Part shown: in pieces, positions 20,699 through 29,224 of the stretch
How positions within the stretch are numbered: position 1 is the stretch's first letter
Layout of the letters: each line of letters begins with the position of its first letter
Assembly (NCBI RefSeq): GCF_039534915.1
Contig: NZ_BAAAWE010000001.1
Span: forward strand, 6,014,001-6,078,000
Direction of reading: 5' to 3'
DNA length: 64,000 bases
DNA from: Streptomyces roseofulvus
Lineage (GTDB): Bacteria > Actinomycetota > Actinomycetes > Streptomycetales > Streptomycetaceae
The notes under the pieces: model-generated
Databases searched by the model: none
Told to the model about the DNA's origin: nothing
What the model saw: the letters and a program-made list of their open reading frames with translations, nothing else
Position numbers and translations under genes: made by a program

Positions 20699-21702
20699 TT
20701 CAGCTTCCCGGCGGCGCGCAGGGCGGCGAGCACGGTGTTGACCGCCTCGGAGGACTTGTCCTCACCCGTGGCGAGCTGGTGGTAGCTCAGGCCGCCCGGG
20801 TTGACCATGTTGACCTCGACCACGTAGGGGAAGGCGAGGTCGATGCCCGAGTAGAAGATGCCCAGGTCCATCATGCGCTTGCCCAGCCGGCGGACGAACG
20901 CGTCCTCCTCGGGCGTCAGTTCCAGGGCCTCGAAGCGCGCGCCCAGCGTGGCGTTGGACCGGTTGTCGTGCTCGGGGTGGAAGCGCAGGAAGCCGGAGAC
21001 CGGGACGTCGCCCGCGATGATGACGCGCTTCTCGTTGGTGCGGATGTTGGGGATGTACTCCTGGACCGCGGTGTGGCGCTTGGCCATGCCGATGATGTCG
21101 CGCCCGTACCGGCCGTAGCGGGACATCGCGTTGCCCGTGGCCGAGCCGAGGAGGGCCGAGCGGTTGCGGTCCGTCTTGTTCACCACGTACACGTCCGCGC
21201 CGCAGCCGTCGTTGGTCGGCTTGATCACCCAGGAGCGGTCGCCGTCACCCTCGACCAGCGCGTTCAGGAAGTCGAAGTCGTTGGTGACGTACGAGACGGG
21301 CAAGTTCTCGGCGGGCACGATGGCACCGAGGTTGATCTTGGTGTTGAGGTAGAACAGCGCGGACGCGTCGTTGACGAACGGCACGCGCTGATTGAGCAGC
21401 CACAGCAGCTGGAAGGAGGCGTTGCCGGCCTCGGGGTGCGTGCCCGCCAGGACCCAGACCAGGTCGAAGTCCTCCGCGGAGGCGTAGGACTCCCGCATCG
21501 TCGGGAAGTCGCCGCCCGCGGCGAACTCCTCCGACAGCTTCACACGGTCGCAGACCACGACCGACTCGTGGACGTTGAGCGTGTCGATGTCGCCGATGTG
21601 GACCTCGTGGCCCTCGCGGTACAGGGCGCTGGGGATGATCGAGTGGTTGTCCAGCTCGAACTTGGACGCCTCGGACACGAGGACGAGGATCTTGTAGGAC
21701 AC
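20695..21702 (-). CDS. ATP-grasp ligase similar to glutathione synthetase (GshB-like)
   Basis: This is a 335-residue ligase with a pre-ATP-grasp domain (KILVLVSEASKFE; about residues 1-120) followed by an ATP-grasp domain: SWVIKPTNDGCGADVYVV binds nucleotide, VQEYIPNIRTNEKRVII is the catalytic loop, and FPYVVEVNMVNPGG carries the metal ligands. The layout is that of GshB. Streptomycetes make mycothiol rather than glutathione, so a peptide-forming role in the cluster is more likely. The upstream spacer to the next gene is about 100 bases and contains partial copies of a tandem repeat. It is coupled to the downstream ligase by a four-base overlap. Confidence 0.82.
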   Translation of the reverse strand: MSYKILVLVSEASKFELDNHSIIPSALYREGHEVHIGDIDTLNVHESVVVCDRVKLSEEFAAGGDFPTMRESYASAEDFDLVWVLAGTHPEAGNASFQLLWLLNQRVPFVNDASALFYLNTKINLGAIVPAENLPVSYVTNDFDFLNALVEGDGDRSWVIKPTNDGCGADVYVVNKTDRNRSALLGSATGNAMSRYGRYGRDIIGMAKRHTAVQEYIPNIRTNEKRVIIAGDVPVSGFLRFHPEHDNRSNATLGARFEALELTPEEDAFVRRLGKRMMDLGIFYSGIDLAFPYVVEVNMVNPGGLSYHQLATGEDKSSEAVNTVLAALRAAGKLK

Positions 21703-21757
21703 AGGAAGGGCCTCTCTGGGAGTTCGGGGGGCGGGGCGCGGCGTGGTGCGGACGAAC

Positions 21758-21820
21758 CAGGGCTCGCGGTGAGGTGATCAGGGGCTCGCGGTGAGGGTGA
21801 TCAGGGGCTCGCGGTGAGGG
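21758..21820. repeat. 23-bp tandem duplication at the 3' end of the second ATP-grasp gene
   Basis: Two perfect adjacent copies of a 23-base unit (21775-21797 and 21798-21820) are followed by a degenerate partial third copy at 21758-21774. On the minus strand the unit reads through the last codons LTASP and the TGA stop of the ATP-grasp gene, so each copy repeats the gene's end and the extra one is untranslated. Confidence 0.85.
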
Positions 21821-22979
21821 TGCGCACCGCGCCCTCCAGACGGGTCTCCAGCTCGTCGCGGTCGTCGCCGACCGCCACGACGAATCCGTGCCGGTCGCCC
21901 GACTTGCTGACGCTCGGCGGGAGTTGTCCGGCCGGCACGCTGATGTGCACCTCGGCCACGCCCGGCATCGAGGCGACCAGCGCGGTGCTGATGTCGTGCA
22001 TGGGCACGGTCCGGTCGAAGGTGACGTAGCGGATGCCGGCGACCCGCCGGCCGGTGGGCTCGGAGGGGACGGGGAGCCCGAACACGGCGGCCATGGTCTG
22101 GGCGAAGACGTCCTCGCCCAGGGCCAGGATCAGCATGTCGCTGATCCGGTCGCCGCCCGGGCGGCCGTGCGACTCGATGAGCCGAGGGCCGGCGGCGGTC
22201 AGCATGATCTCGGTGTGCGAGGGTCCGTACCGGTAGTCCACCGCGTCGAGCATCGCGGTGACCAGCTCCGTCACAGCCGCCTCGTCCGCCGGGGACAGGC
22301 TCACCGGGAGGGTGTGGCCGGTCTCGACGAAGTGCGGTGCTCCGGTGGTCGCCTTCTCGGTGACGGCCACGATCCGGTGCCCGGCGGGGCCGCTCATGGC
22401 CTCGACGCTGTATTCGCGGCCGGTCAGGAACTCCTCGACCAGATGCGGGGTGGAGAACGCCATCTCCGCCACGTGCTTCTCGGCCTCGCCGGAGTCCGCG
22501 AGGTACCGCACGCCGGAACTGCCGGTGCCGTCGACGGGCTTCACCACGCAGGGGTGGCCGATCCGCTCGATCGCGGGCAGCAGCTCGCCCCGGGTGCGGC
22601 AGACGACGTGGGAGACCGGCTTCCCGGCCCGGTCGCCCACCACGGAGCGCAGCTTCGCCTTGTCCTTGAACGCGTGCAGTGCCTCCGGCGCGTTGCCGGG
22701 CCAGCCCAGCTCCCGGTTCACGACCGCGGAGACGACGGAGCCGATCTCGCCGAAGCCGAAGCAGCTCACGGGACCCGACCACTCCATCGCCCGCAACCGC
22801 TCGACGAGTTCGTCGGCGGACTCGGTCCAGGCGGTCTCGACGACCGGCCAGTCCGTGGCCGGAGGGCGCGGCTGGGTGGGATCGTCGACGATGACCACGG
22901 CCAGGCCCAGGCTCTCCGCCGCTGCGACGACGGAGTCACGGGGGCCCAGCAATACGGCGGTCGGCTGGGTCTCAGACAT
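21801..22979 (-). CDS. ATP-grasp amino acid/peptide ligase (carbamoyl-phosphate-synthase-like)
   Basis: This is a 392-residue ATP-grasp enzyme. The N-terminal Rossmann-like part (TAVLLGPRDSVVAAAESLGLAVVIVDD) is followed by the ATP-grasp core: FKDKAKLRSVVGDRAGKP, then HPCVVKPVDGTGSSGV (P-loop-like nucleotide site), LVEEFLTGREYSVEA, and the metal site THTEI-like SHTEIMLTAAGPRLIESHGRPGG. This is the class of L-amino acid ligases such as BacD and of NikS. I chose the ATG that gives MSETQPTA, with aaagg eleven bases upstream, over a GTG three codons earlier. It overlaps no gene but starts within a few bases of the MFS stop. It probably forms one amide bond of the product. Confidence 0.85.
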   Translation of the reverse strand: MSETQPTAVLLGPRDSVVAAAESLGLAVVIVDDPTQPRPPATDWPVVETAWTESADELVERLRAMEWSGPVSCFGFGEIGSVVSAVVNRELGWPGNAPEALHAFKDKAKLRSVVGDRAGKPVSHVVCRTRGELLPAIERIGHPCVVKPVDGTGSSGVRYLADSGEAEKHVAEMAFSTPHLVEEFLTGREYSVEAMSGPAGHRIVAVTEKATTGAPHFVETGHTLPVSLSPADEAAVTELVTAMLDAVDYRYGPSHTEIMLTAAGPRLIESHGRPGGDRISDMLILALGEDVFAQTMAAVFGLPVPSEPTGRRVAGIRYVTFDRTVPMHDISTALVASMPGVAEVHISVPAGQLPPSVSKSGDRHGFVVAVGDDRDELETRLEGAVRTLTASP

Positions 22980-24201
22980 GCTGGGCACGGCCTTTCGGTA
23001 GGAGGAAGCAGGAGGCTGCCGCGACGACGGACAGAGTGCTGATCACCAGCCACAGGTCGGCGCTGCCGTGAAGGGTCTGCAGGAGATAGCCGCCCATGCC
23101 GGAGCCGAGCAGACTGCCGAGTGCGCCGGCCGCGCTCATCGTGCCGAGGGCCAGCCCGGTGCGCTTCAGCGAACTCGCCTCGACGGCCTGCTCGTCGAGG
23201 CTCGGGGCGATCAGCATCTCGGCCAGGGTGATCGGCAGGACGAACGCCAGCAGCGCGCCCCAGCCGGTGAACGGGATGAGCAGCGCGTAGCCGACGGCGA
23301 AGGCGAGGAACCCGATCACGAGCAGGCTGCGGGTGGCCGTCGACCGGAACACATGGCGCAGCAGGGAGTACTGGAACAGTACGCACAGCGCGCCGTTGAC
23401 GGTGAAGACGACGGAGATGGCGGCCGTGCTGCCGGTCAGCTGCTTCGCGGCGATGGGCAGGACGACGTTGAGCTGGCTGTAGATCGCCCAGAAGACCACG
23501 CCGAGCAGGAGCAGCGGAACCCACTGCCACCTCGCCCAGCGCGTGCCGTCGGCGGCCGGCGGGGTGCCGCCGGCCTCGCCGGCCTCGGCGGGGGCCGACG
23601 GATCGCCGGATTCCGCCGGACGGCCGGGCACCTCGCCACCGGCCCGCCTGAGCGTCAGGCGCAGGCCGAGCAGCAGATGCGAGGCCACACAGGCGGCCAG
23701 GACGTACTGGAAGCCGAGCGGGTAGACCGCCGCGCCCAGGGCCGGGCCCGCGATGACGCCGACGTTCACGAACGTCGAGCGCAGCGCGAGCATCTCCCTG
23801 CGGTCCGACCCGGCCTCCCGCACCAGGAGGGTCTTGATGGACAGCCCGAGGAGCGACCCGCCGACGCCTATGGCCACGATGCCGGCGACGAGGGGCACCA
23901 TCACGGTGCCCCCCGCGAGACCCGCGCCGAGCAACAGGTAGCCGACGATGCGCAGACCGAAGCCGCAGGACAGAGCCGGCAGGGTGCCGAAGCGGTCCAC
24001 GACCAGGCCCGACACGAGGGAGAAGCCCTGGCCGCAGAAGGCGAGCAGCCCCACGAGGAACCCCACCCGGCCGGCCCGCATGCCCTGTGCCGTGAACTCG
24101 ATGGCCAGCAGGGGCAGGAACATGAACGTCGTCAGGCCGGTGACGAGCACCGCCACCAGAAGGGCACGGCCCGTCGGCGAGGTCTGACGCCAGGTGTTCA
24201 C
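22972..24201 (-). CDS. MFS transporter, probable exporter of the cluster product
   Basis: This is a 409-residue membrane protein with about twelve hydrophobic segments (for example LLVAVLVTGLTTFMFLPLLA at the start), the MFS signature region VDRFGTLPALSCGFGLR in the first cytoplasmic loop, and a charged, proline/glutamate-rich central loop (about residues 190-235). Its GTG start overlaps the stop of the upstream ATP-grasp gene (GTGA), and its stop lies eight bases before the next start. Sitting among the ligase genes, it most likely exports the finished peptide and gives self-resistance. That role is inferred from position. Confidence 0.85.
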   Translation of the reverse strand: MNTWRQTSPTGRALLVAVLVTGLTTFMFLPLLAIEFTAQGMRAGRVGFLVGLLAFCGQGFSLVSGLVVDRFGTLPALSCGFGLRIVGYLLLGAGLAGGTVMVPLVAGIVAIGVGGSLLGLSIKTLLVREAGSDRREMLALRSTFVNVGVIAGPALGAAVYPLGFQYVLAACVASHLLLGLRLTLRRAGGEVPGRPAESGDPSAPAEAGEAGGTPPAADGTRWARWQWVPLLLLGVVFWAIYSQLNVVLPIAAKQLTGSTAAISVVFTVNGALCVLFQYSLLRHVFRSTATRSLLVIGFLAFAVGYALLIPFTGWGALLAFVLPITLAEMLIAPSLDEQAVEASSLKRTGLALGTMSAAGALGSLLGSGMGGYLLQTLHGSADLWLVISTLSVVAAASCFLLPKGRAQHV

Positions 24202-25379
24202 GCGCCGGCTGCTTCTTCGAGGTTCTCCATGAGCCATGCCTCGGCCTGCAGGACGCGCTGCTCCACCTCGGCGAGATCGGCACCCTCGACGATCACGAAG
24301 CACAGGTGCGAGGTGCTGTTCTGCGTCACCGCGTCCGGCGCGAGCGCCTCGTTCACCTCGTAGTGGTGCACCCACTCGAACGGGGGCCTGCCGGGGGCCT
24401 TCACCGGACGGCCCTGCGGCAGGATGGAGATCGAGCCGTGCACCTTGTCCGGGACGCCGGCCGGGGCCGGGGGCACGGGCAGGTCGCAGGACTGGCGCAG
24501 CCAGGTGGCGTGCAGGTCCACGCCGTAGGTGGCGCGGGTCAGTGCCGGGATGCGGTCGCCACCGACCCGCGAGGCGATCTCGCACAGAACGAGCTCGTCG
24601 TCGGGGGTGTGGAACACCTCCAGGTGATAGGCGCTGACCTCGGGGGTCTCGAAGGCGTCGAGCACCCGGTCGAAGAACTCCTCCAGACGGACGGCGAACT
24701 TGTCCTCCGGATGCAACTGGAGGGATCCGTTGTTGTGCCCGGAGAAGACACCGAGGCAGCTGCGCACGTAGCGGGAGGAGGCGACGAACCGGTACCCGGG
24801 GGCGATGACGGCGTCCACGTGGTACATCTGCCCGTCGACGAACTCCTCGGCCATGAGGTCCTCGCGCCAGTGCCGGCGGCTGAACGCGATCAGGTCCTCC
24901 TCGCCGCGCAGCACCGAGATGTCGCGCGAGCCACCCTGCTTGACCGGCTTGACGACGACGGGGTAGCCCGCCTCCGCGACGAAGTCCGTGAGGTCGACGA
25001 TGGTGTGCAGCCGCGCGTAGCGGGGCGTGCGCACGGTGCGGCTCGCCACCTGCTTCATGACCGCCTTGTCCCGGAAGGACAGGGCGCTGGCCGCCGACTG
25101 GCCGGGGATCCCGAGGTCCTCCCGGATGCGCGCCGCCCGCTCCAGGTCGTACTCGTTGTCGGTGATGAGGTGGCTGAAGGGAGCCTTCTTCGCCAGCTCG
25201 CGGATGCGCAGTTCCGCGTACGGGACGAACTCGCAGTCCTCGACGTGCTCGTACTCGGCGAAGCCGTCGGTGTTCGCCAGCGCGTTGTGGCTGTACACGT
25301 GGAGCACGTCGGCGAGTTCGGGGAGCATGGCGGCGTAGTCGCTCTTGGGGCCGTAGTTGATGACGGCGACGTTGGGCAT
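24198..25379 (-). CDS. ATP-grasp ligase (carbamoyl-phosphate-synthase-like/carnosine-synthase-like)
   Basis: This is a 393-residue ATP-grasp protein. The N-terminal domain begins PNVAVINYGPKSDYAAML. The ATP-grasp core contains SFRDKAVMKQVASRTVRTP, YPVVVKPVKQGGSRDISVL (nucleotide site), MAEEFVDGQMYHVDAVI, and the metal ligands in AYHLEVFHT and VLCEIASRVGGDRIP. A C-terminal beta-rich lid follows. The sequence differs clearly from the neighbouring ATP-grasp proteins, so this is not a recent duplication. I chose the second ATG, with gcgagg seven bases ahead. It is coupled to the MFS gene by a four-base overlap. Confidence 0.83.
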   Translation of the reverse strand: MPNVAVINYGPKSDYAAMLPELADVLHVYSHNALANTDGFAEYEHVEDCEFVPYAELRIRELAKKAPFSHLITDNEYDLERAARIREDLGIPGQSAASALSFRDKAVMKQVASRTVRTPRYARLHTIVDLTDFVAEAGYPVVVKPVKQGGSRDISVLRGEEDLIAFSRRHWREDLMAEEFVDGQMYHVDAVIAPGYRFVASSRYVRSCLGVFSGHNNGSLQLHPEDKFAVRLEEFFDRVLDAFETPEVSAYHLEVFHTPDDELVLCEIASRVGGDRIPALTRATYGVDLHATWLRQSCDLPVPPAPAGVPDKVHGSISILPQGRPVKAPGRPPFEWVHHYEVNEALAPDAVTQNSTSHLCFVIVEGADLAEVEQRVLQAEAWLMENLEEAAGA

Positions 25380-25439
25380 GGTGCGGCCTCGCATTGCAGG
25401 GGAAGGACTTCGTCAGGGAGGGAGAGGGGCGCCGGCGCG

Positions 25440-26498
25440 TCAGGTCTGCGGGACGTAGACCGGAAGGTCGTCCTCGACGGCGTACGGCCGCCTGGCCCAG
25501 TTCATGGTGCTCCACGGTCCCGCCATGTCGGCCAGGTCGGTGATGACCTTCGGGCGGAAGTCCGGGTCCTGCTCGATGGGGCCGTCCGGCGGGAAGACCC
25601 GCTCGACGTACCGGTGGCCCGGGTCCGCGGCCATGAAGACGATCGGGCCGCCGTCGGGGTTCTCCGCCCGCAGGTAGCGGGCCACCTGCCAGCCCGCTCC
25701 CGCCGAGAGTCCGGCGAAGACGCCGGTCTGGGAGAGCAGGCTTCGGCAACCCGCGGCCGACGCATCGAAGTTGATCCAGTGGATGTCGTCGTACGCGGAG
25801 TAGTCGATGTTGTCGAATCGGATGCCGCTGCCGATGCCCGCGATGATGAATCCGTCGAGCGGGATGGCCTCCGAACCGAATGACCGGCTTCCGAAGGGCT
25901 GGATGCCGGCCACCCGGACGTCCGCGCACGAGGCTCGAAGGTAGCGGCTCATGGCACTGGTCGAGGCGCCGGTGCCGACGCCGCCGACGACCGTGATCCC
26001 GGTGGAGCCGAGCTCCTTGACGATCGTGTTCGCGACGCTCTCGTAGCCGATGTAGTGGACGTCGTCGTGGTACTGCTGCATCCAGTACGCGTCCGGGTGC
26101 TCCTTCATGTACGCGTGCACCAGCCGGACCCGCGTCTCCTGGTCGTGCTGGAGCCCGTCGTCGCCGGACGAGGGGACCTGGGTGTACGTGGCCCCGAGGT
26201 ACTTCAACTGGGTCCTGATCGCCGCGTCGACCGCGACGGACGCGAAGATGTGGGCCTTGAGGCCCAGGGCGCGGCACACCAGCGCGAGAGCGTGACCGTA
26301 GATGCCGCTGGAGCTGTCCACCAGGGTCTGCCCGGGCTGGATCACGCCGCGGTCGAGAAGGTCCTTGACGGCCGCGTACACCGAGGTGACCTTCATGACC
26401 TCGAACCGGACGACGTAGATCCCGTCTCCCAGATCGATCAGGTCCGGCTCGGAGAGTTTCTCGGCGAATGACTTGTACACCGCGTGCCTTCCCACCAT
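25440..26498 (-). CDS. PLP-dependent enzyme of the cysteine synthase/threonine dehydratase (fold type II) superfamily
   Basis: This is a 352-residue fold type II PLP enzyme and the first gene of the leftward operon. The Schiff-base lysine is probably Lys36 in RFEVMKVTSVYAAV, by analogy with SFKxRGA of dehydratases. VDSSSGIYGHALAL corresponds to the substrate-binding (S/T)SGN loop, and the phosphate cup is GGVGTGAS. It would catalyse beta-replacement or beta-elimination on a serine, phosphoserine or acetylserine type substrate, for example to make 2,3-diaminopropionate or another unusual amino acid. It lacks an SbnB-like partner nearby. The exact reaction is unknown. It is divergent from the A-T gene, so both operons share a 118-base promoter region. 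Confidence 0.82.
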   Translation of the reverse strand: MVGRHAVYKSFAEKLSEPDLIDLGDGIYVVRFEVMKVTSVYAAVKDLLDRGVIQPGQTLVDSSSGIYGHALALVCRALGLKAHIFASVAVDAAIRTQLKYLGATYTQVPSSGDDGLQHDQETRVRLVHAYMKEHPDAYWMQQYHDDVHYIGYESVANTIVKELGSTGITVVGGVGTGASTSAMSRYLRASCADVRVAGIQPFGSRSFGSEAIPLDGFIIAGIGSGIRFDNIDYSAYDDIHWINFDASAAGCRSLLSQTGVFAGLSAGAGWQVARYLRAENPDGGPIVFMAADPGHRYVERVFPPDGPIEQDPDFRPKVITDLADMAGPWSTMNWARRPYAVEDDLPVYVPQT

Positions 26499-26616
26499 CG
26501 GGCTACTTGACGCTGACAGTCCGCAGTTCTAGACGCACGGGGTACCGGGGGATTCCCGTTTCGTTCCCGGAACCGTCTGGGAGCCATCCGGGAAGGCGGG
26601 CGAAGACCCTCCCTCC
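26499..26616. promoter_or_regulatory. Shared divergent promoter region of the two biosynthetic operons
   Basis: This 118-base gap separates the start of the PLP enzyme operon from the start of the A-T/TE/P450 operon, so it must carry both promoters. It includes the imperfect repeat pair gattcccg and gttcccgg, but I could not confirm the direct heptamer repeats expected for a SARP. It is the place to look for binding by the cluster's SARP. Confidence 0.5.
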
Positions 26617-28389
26617 ATGACGACTCTTCAGCTCAGCGGGATCGCCGACGGGCCGCATCTGGCCGAACCTGTGGGACCCGTCTGCGACGAGGTGATGGAG
26701 CAGGCACGACGACACCCCGACCGCCTGGCGGTCGTCTGCGGGAGCGACCACCTCACCTACCGACAGCTCGCCGCGGCGGCCGAGGCCGTCGCCGCCGAAC
26801 AGGACCTGGCAGGGCTCCGGCCCGGTGGGGCGCGAATCGGGATCCTCGCACACCGCACGGCGGCCACCGTCGCCCACGCCCTGGGCGTCAGCCTCGGCGG
26901 CCGGTCGTTCGTCTTCGTCGACCCGGAGGCGCCCGAGGCCGTCGTCCAGCACATCCGCACGACGGCGGACGTCTCGCTGATCACCGACCCCCGGACGGGA
27001 ACCCCGCACACCGGCCCCGGGACCGATCCGGCGGCGCCGAAGCCTGCGCGGCAGCGGTCGCTCGACGACGAGGCGTACGTGCTGTACACCTCGGGCAGCA
27101 CCGGAAGGCCCAAGGGAGTGTCGGTCTCCCAGCGGAACCTGGCGAGCTCCACCGCCGCACGCCTCACCGTGTACGAGCCGTACGGCACCCCGGTCTTCCT
27201 GCTCCTGTCCCCGTTTCACTTCGATTCCTCGGTGGCAGGTGTCTGGGGCACGCTCGCGGCCGGCGGCACCGTGGTCGTGGCGCGCGAGGACGAGCGGCGC
27301 GACCCCGCCGCGCTCTTCGGGCTCGTGGCCCGGTACGGCGTCACCCATCTGCTGGCCGTGCCGAGCTTCTACGCCGAACTCCTGCTCACGCTCGGCCAGG
27401 ACACGGCGGCCGGCGAGGCCGTCGCCTCGCTGCGGATGGCGATCTGCGCCGGCGAGGCCCTCCCGCAGAGCGTGATCGACGGCCACTTCGCGTTGCTGCC
27501 GGGCGTCGCCCTGGCCAACGAGTACGGTCCGACCGAATGCACCGTCTGGGCCACGTACCGCGTCTATGAGCGGCCGGGCCGTTCGACCATCGGCCGTCCC
27601 ATCCCCGGCACGTCCGTCCACCTCCTCGACGACCGGCTGCAGCCCGCCGAGGCGGGAGGCGTGGGGCAGATCGCACTCTCCGGCCCGGGCGTGAGCGGTG
27701 GGTACGTCGCCGATGCCCAGCAGACGAACGCTCGGTTCGTCACCCTGACCGATGCGAGCGGCGCCACGGCGCGCGCCTATCTGACCGGCGACCTCGGCCG
27801 GTGGTCGGACGAGGACGGCCTGGAGTTCGCGGGCCGCATCGACAACGAGGTGAAGATCCGCGGCGTGCGGGTGACGATCGAGTCCATCGAGGAAGCCCTC
27901 GTCTCCCACCCCGGCGTGCACGCCGCCGCCGTCGCCTACGACGCCGAGACCTCGACCACCTTCGCCTTCGTCACCGTCGCGCCCGGGGCCGAGGCGGACG
28001 CCGCCTCGGTGCGGGCCAGGGCGGAGGCCGTTCTCGGATCCGGCGTGACGCCCGACCGCGTGGTGTTCGCCGAGACGCTGCCGCGCACCGCGCACGACAA
28101 GATCGACCGGGCCGCTCTGCTGGCCTCGGTCCGGCCGCTCGCGCCCGTCGCGGGACCGGACGCCGGCGGCGGCCTCGCCGCGCAGATCGCGCGTGCCTGG
28201 TCGGACGTCCTGGGCGTGGACGTCCTGGAGACCGAGAGGGCCGGCTTCTTCGAGCTCGGCGGGAACTCCCTCAGCATCATGCGGCTGGCCCGCGCCCTGG
28301 GAAAGATCGCCGGCCACCCGATCGGGGTCAAGGAGGTGTACCGGCGCGGCACCATCGCGCAGCAGGTGGAGCTCCTGTCCACCCCCTAG
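26617..28389 (+). CDS. Stand-alone NRPS loading protein: adenylation domain plus peptidyl carrier (A-T didomain)
   Basis: This is a 590-residue protein. The adenylation domain spans about residues 20-515, with A3 YTSGSTGRPKG at about 157, A5 NEYGPTEC at about 306, A8 RIDNEVKIRGVRVTIESIE, and the A10 lysine Lys495 in PRTAHDKIDR. The carrier domain at about 525-590 has the phosphopantetheine serine Ser551 in GGNSLSIM. There is no condensation, MbtH or thioesterase domain. Reading the specificity pocket by hand gives D-S-A-A-I-A-E-V-W-K, starting at Asp203 in FDSSV. This resembles histidine codes. With the thioesterase and P450 that follow it matches the NovH/NikP1-type system, in which an amino acid is held on the carrier while it is hydroxylated. 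Confidence 0.92.
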   Translation: MTTLQLSGIADGPHLAEPVGPVCDEVMEQARRHPDRLAVVCGSDHLTYRQLAAAAEAVAAEQDLAGLRPGGARIGILAHRTAATVAHALGVSLGGRSFVFVDPEAPEAVVQHIRTTADVSLITDPRTGTPHTGPGTDPAAPKPARQRSLDDEAYVLYTSGSTGRPKGVSVSQRNLASSTAARLTVYEPYGTPVFLLLSPFHFDSSVAGVWGTLAAGGTVVVAREDERRDPAALFGLVARYGVTHLLAVPSFYAELLLTLGQDTAAGEAVASLRMAICAGEALPQSVIDGHFALLPGVALANEYGPTECTVWATYRVYERPGRSTIGRPIPGTSVHLLDDRLQPAEAGGVGQIALSGPGVSGGYVADAQQTNARFVTLTDASGATARAYLTGDLGRWSDEDGLEFAGRIDNEVKIRGVRVTIESIEEALVSHPGVHAAAVAYDAETSTTFAFVTVAPGAEADAASVRARAEAVLGSGVTPDRVVFAETLPRTAHDKIDRAALLASVRPLAPVAGPDAGGGLAAQIARAWSDVLGVDVLETERAGFFELGGNSLSIMRLARALGKIAGHPIGVKEVYRRGTIAQQVELLSTP

Positions 28390-28444
28390 ATCTCCCACGT
28401 CCGCCACTCGGTCCGCCGTACCTCCCTCGACAGATGGGTGAGCA

Positions 28445-29224
28445 GTGCCCTTGACCATGTCGTCGTCGAACCCCTCCATCACGACGTTCGCACCCGAGCG
28501 CGACCGGACCGCCGACCCCGGTGCCTCGCCGGCCGTGCTGTGCTTCCCGCACGCCGGCGGCAGCGCCTCGTTCTTCCGCCCCTGGGCCGGTCTGCTGCCC
28601 GCGTCCAGGGTCCACGCCGTGCAGTACCCCGGCCGTGAGGAGCGGATCGCGGACGAGGCGCCCGAGAGCCTCGTCGAGCTCGCCGGCCTCGTGGCCGAGG
28701 AGATCCTCGCCGGGCCCCGGCGGTACTCCCTGCTGTTCGGCCACAGCATGGGCGCCTATGTCGCCTTCGAGGTGGCGCGACTGCTGGAGAGCGCCGGGGA
28801 GCCCGTGCCCGGCGTGATCGTCTCCTCGGCCGCCGCGCCCGGCCTGCGGGCTCCCGTTCCCTACGAGCACTCGGCCGACGTCCGCGCCTACCTCGAACGC
28901 TACGAACCGCTGAGCCCGGAGATCAGCGGCGACGAGGAACTCCTCGAACTGATCCTCGACTACAGCAAGAGCGACCTGCGGCTCGTGGCGCAGTACACGG
29001 GGTTCGCCGGGAAGCGCATCGGCGCCCGTCTGACGGCCGTGGTGGGCGACGACGACGTACCGGAGATCCGGTCCGGGTTCTCCACGTGGCGGCAGCACAC
29101 CGACGGCACGTTCGTCCCGGTCGTGGTGCCGGGCGGGCACTTCTACCTCCGCGGCGATCCGCCGGTGGCGCTGATCGACGCCGAGCTCGCCCGGTCCGCT
29201 GCGGTGACGGGAGCGTCCTCATGA
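28445..29224 (+). CDS. Type II thioesterase
   Basis: This is a 259-residue alpha/beta-hydrolase of the TEII class. It has the opening CFPHAGGSASFFRPW typical of the family, the nucleophile motif GHSMGAY, and the catalytic histidine in VPGGHFYL near the C-terminus. It cleaves aminoacyl groups from carrier proteins. Beside a lone A-T protein and a P450 its likely job is to release the modified amino acid, like NikP2, rather than only proofreading. The start is uncertain: GTG 28445 is given, and ATG 28457 is in frame and equally plausible, as neither has an ideal ribosome site. Its stop overlaps the P450 start (ATGA). Confidence 0.9.
   Translation: MPLTMSSSNPSITTFAPERDRTADPGASPAVLCFPHAGGSASFFRPWAGLLPASRVHAVQYPGREERIADEAPESLVELAGLVAEEILAGPRRYSLLFGHSMGAYVAFEVARLLESAGEPVPGVIVSSAAAPGLRAPVPYEHSADVRAYLERYEPLSPEISGDEELLELILDYSKSDLRLVAQYTGFAGKRIGARLTAVVGDDDVPEIRSGFSTWRQHTDGTFVPVVVPGGHFYLRGDPPVALIDAELARSAAVTGASS

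Noticed and set aside
20695..21702. True glutathione synthetase
   Set aside because: No gshA partner is present, the organism type uses mycothiol, and the gene is embedded in a ligase cluster. Only the fold family is claimed.
22972..26277. Fusion of the MFS transporter with a long N-terminal part
   Set aside because: The upstream residues are the shadow of the ATP-grasp and PLP genes. The transporter starts at GTG 24201, which overlaps the neighbour's stop.
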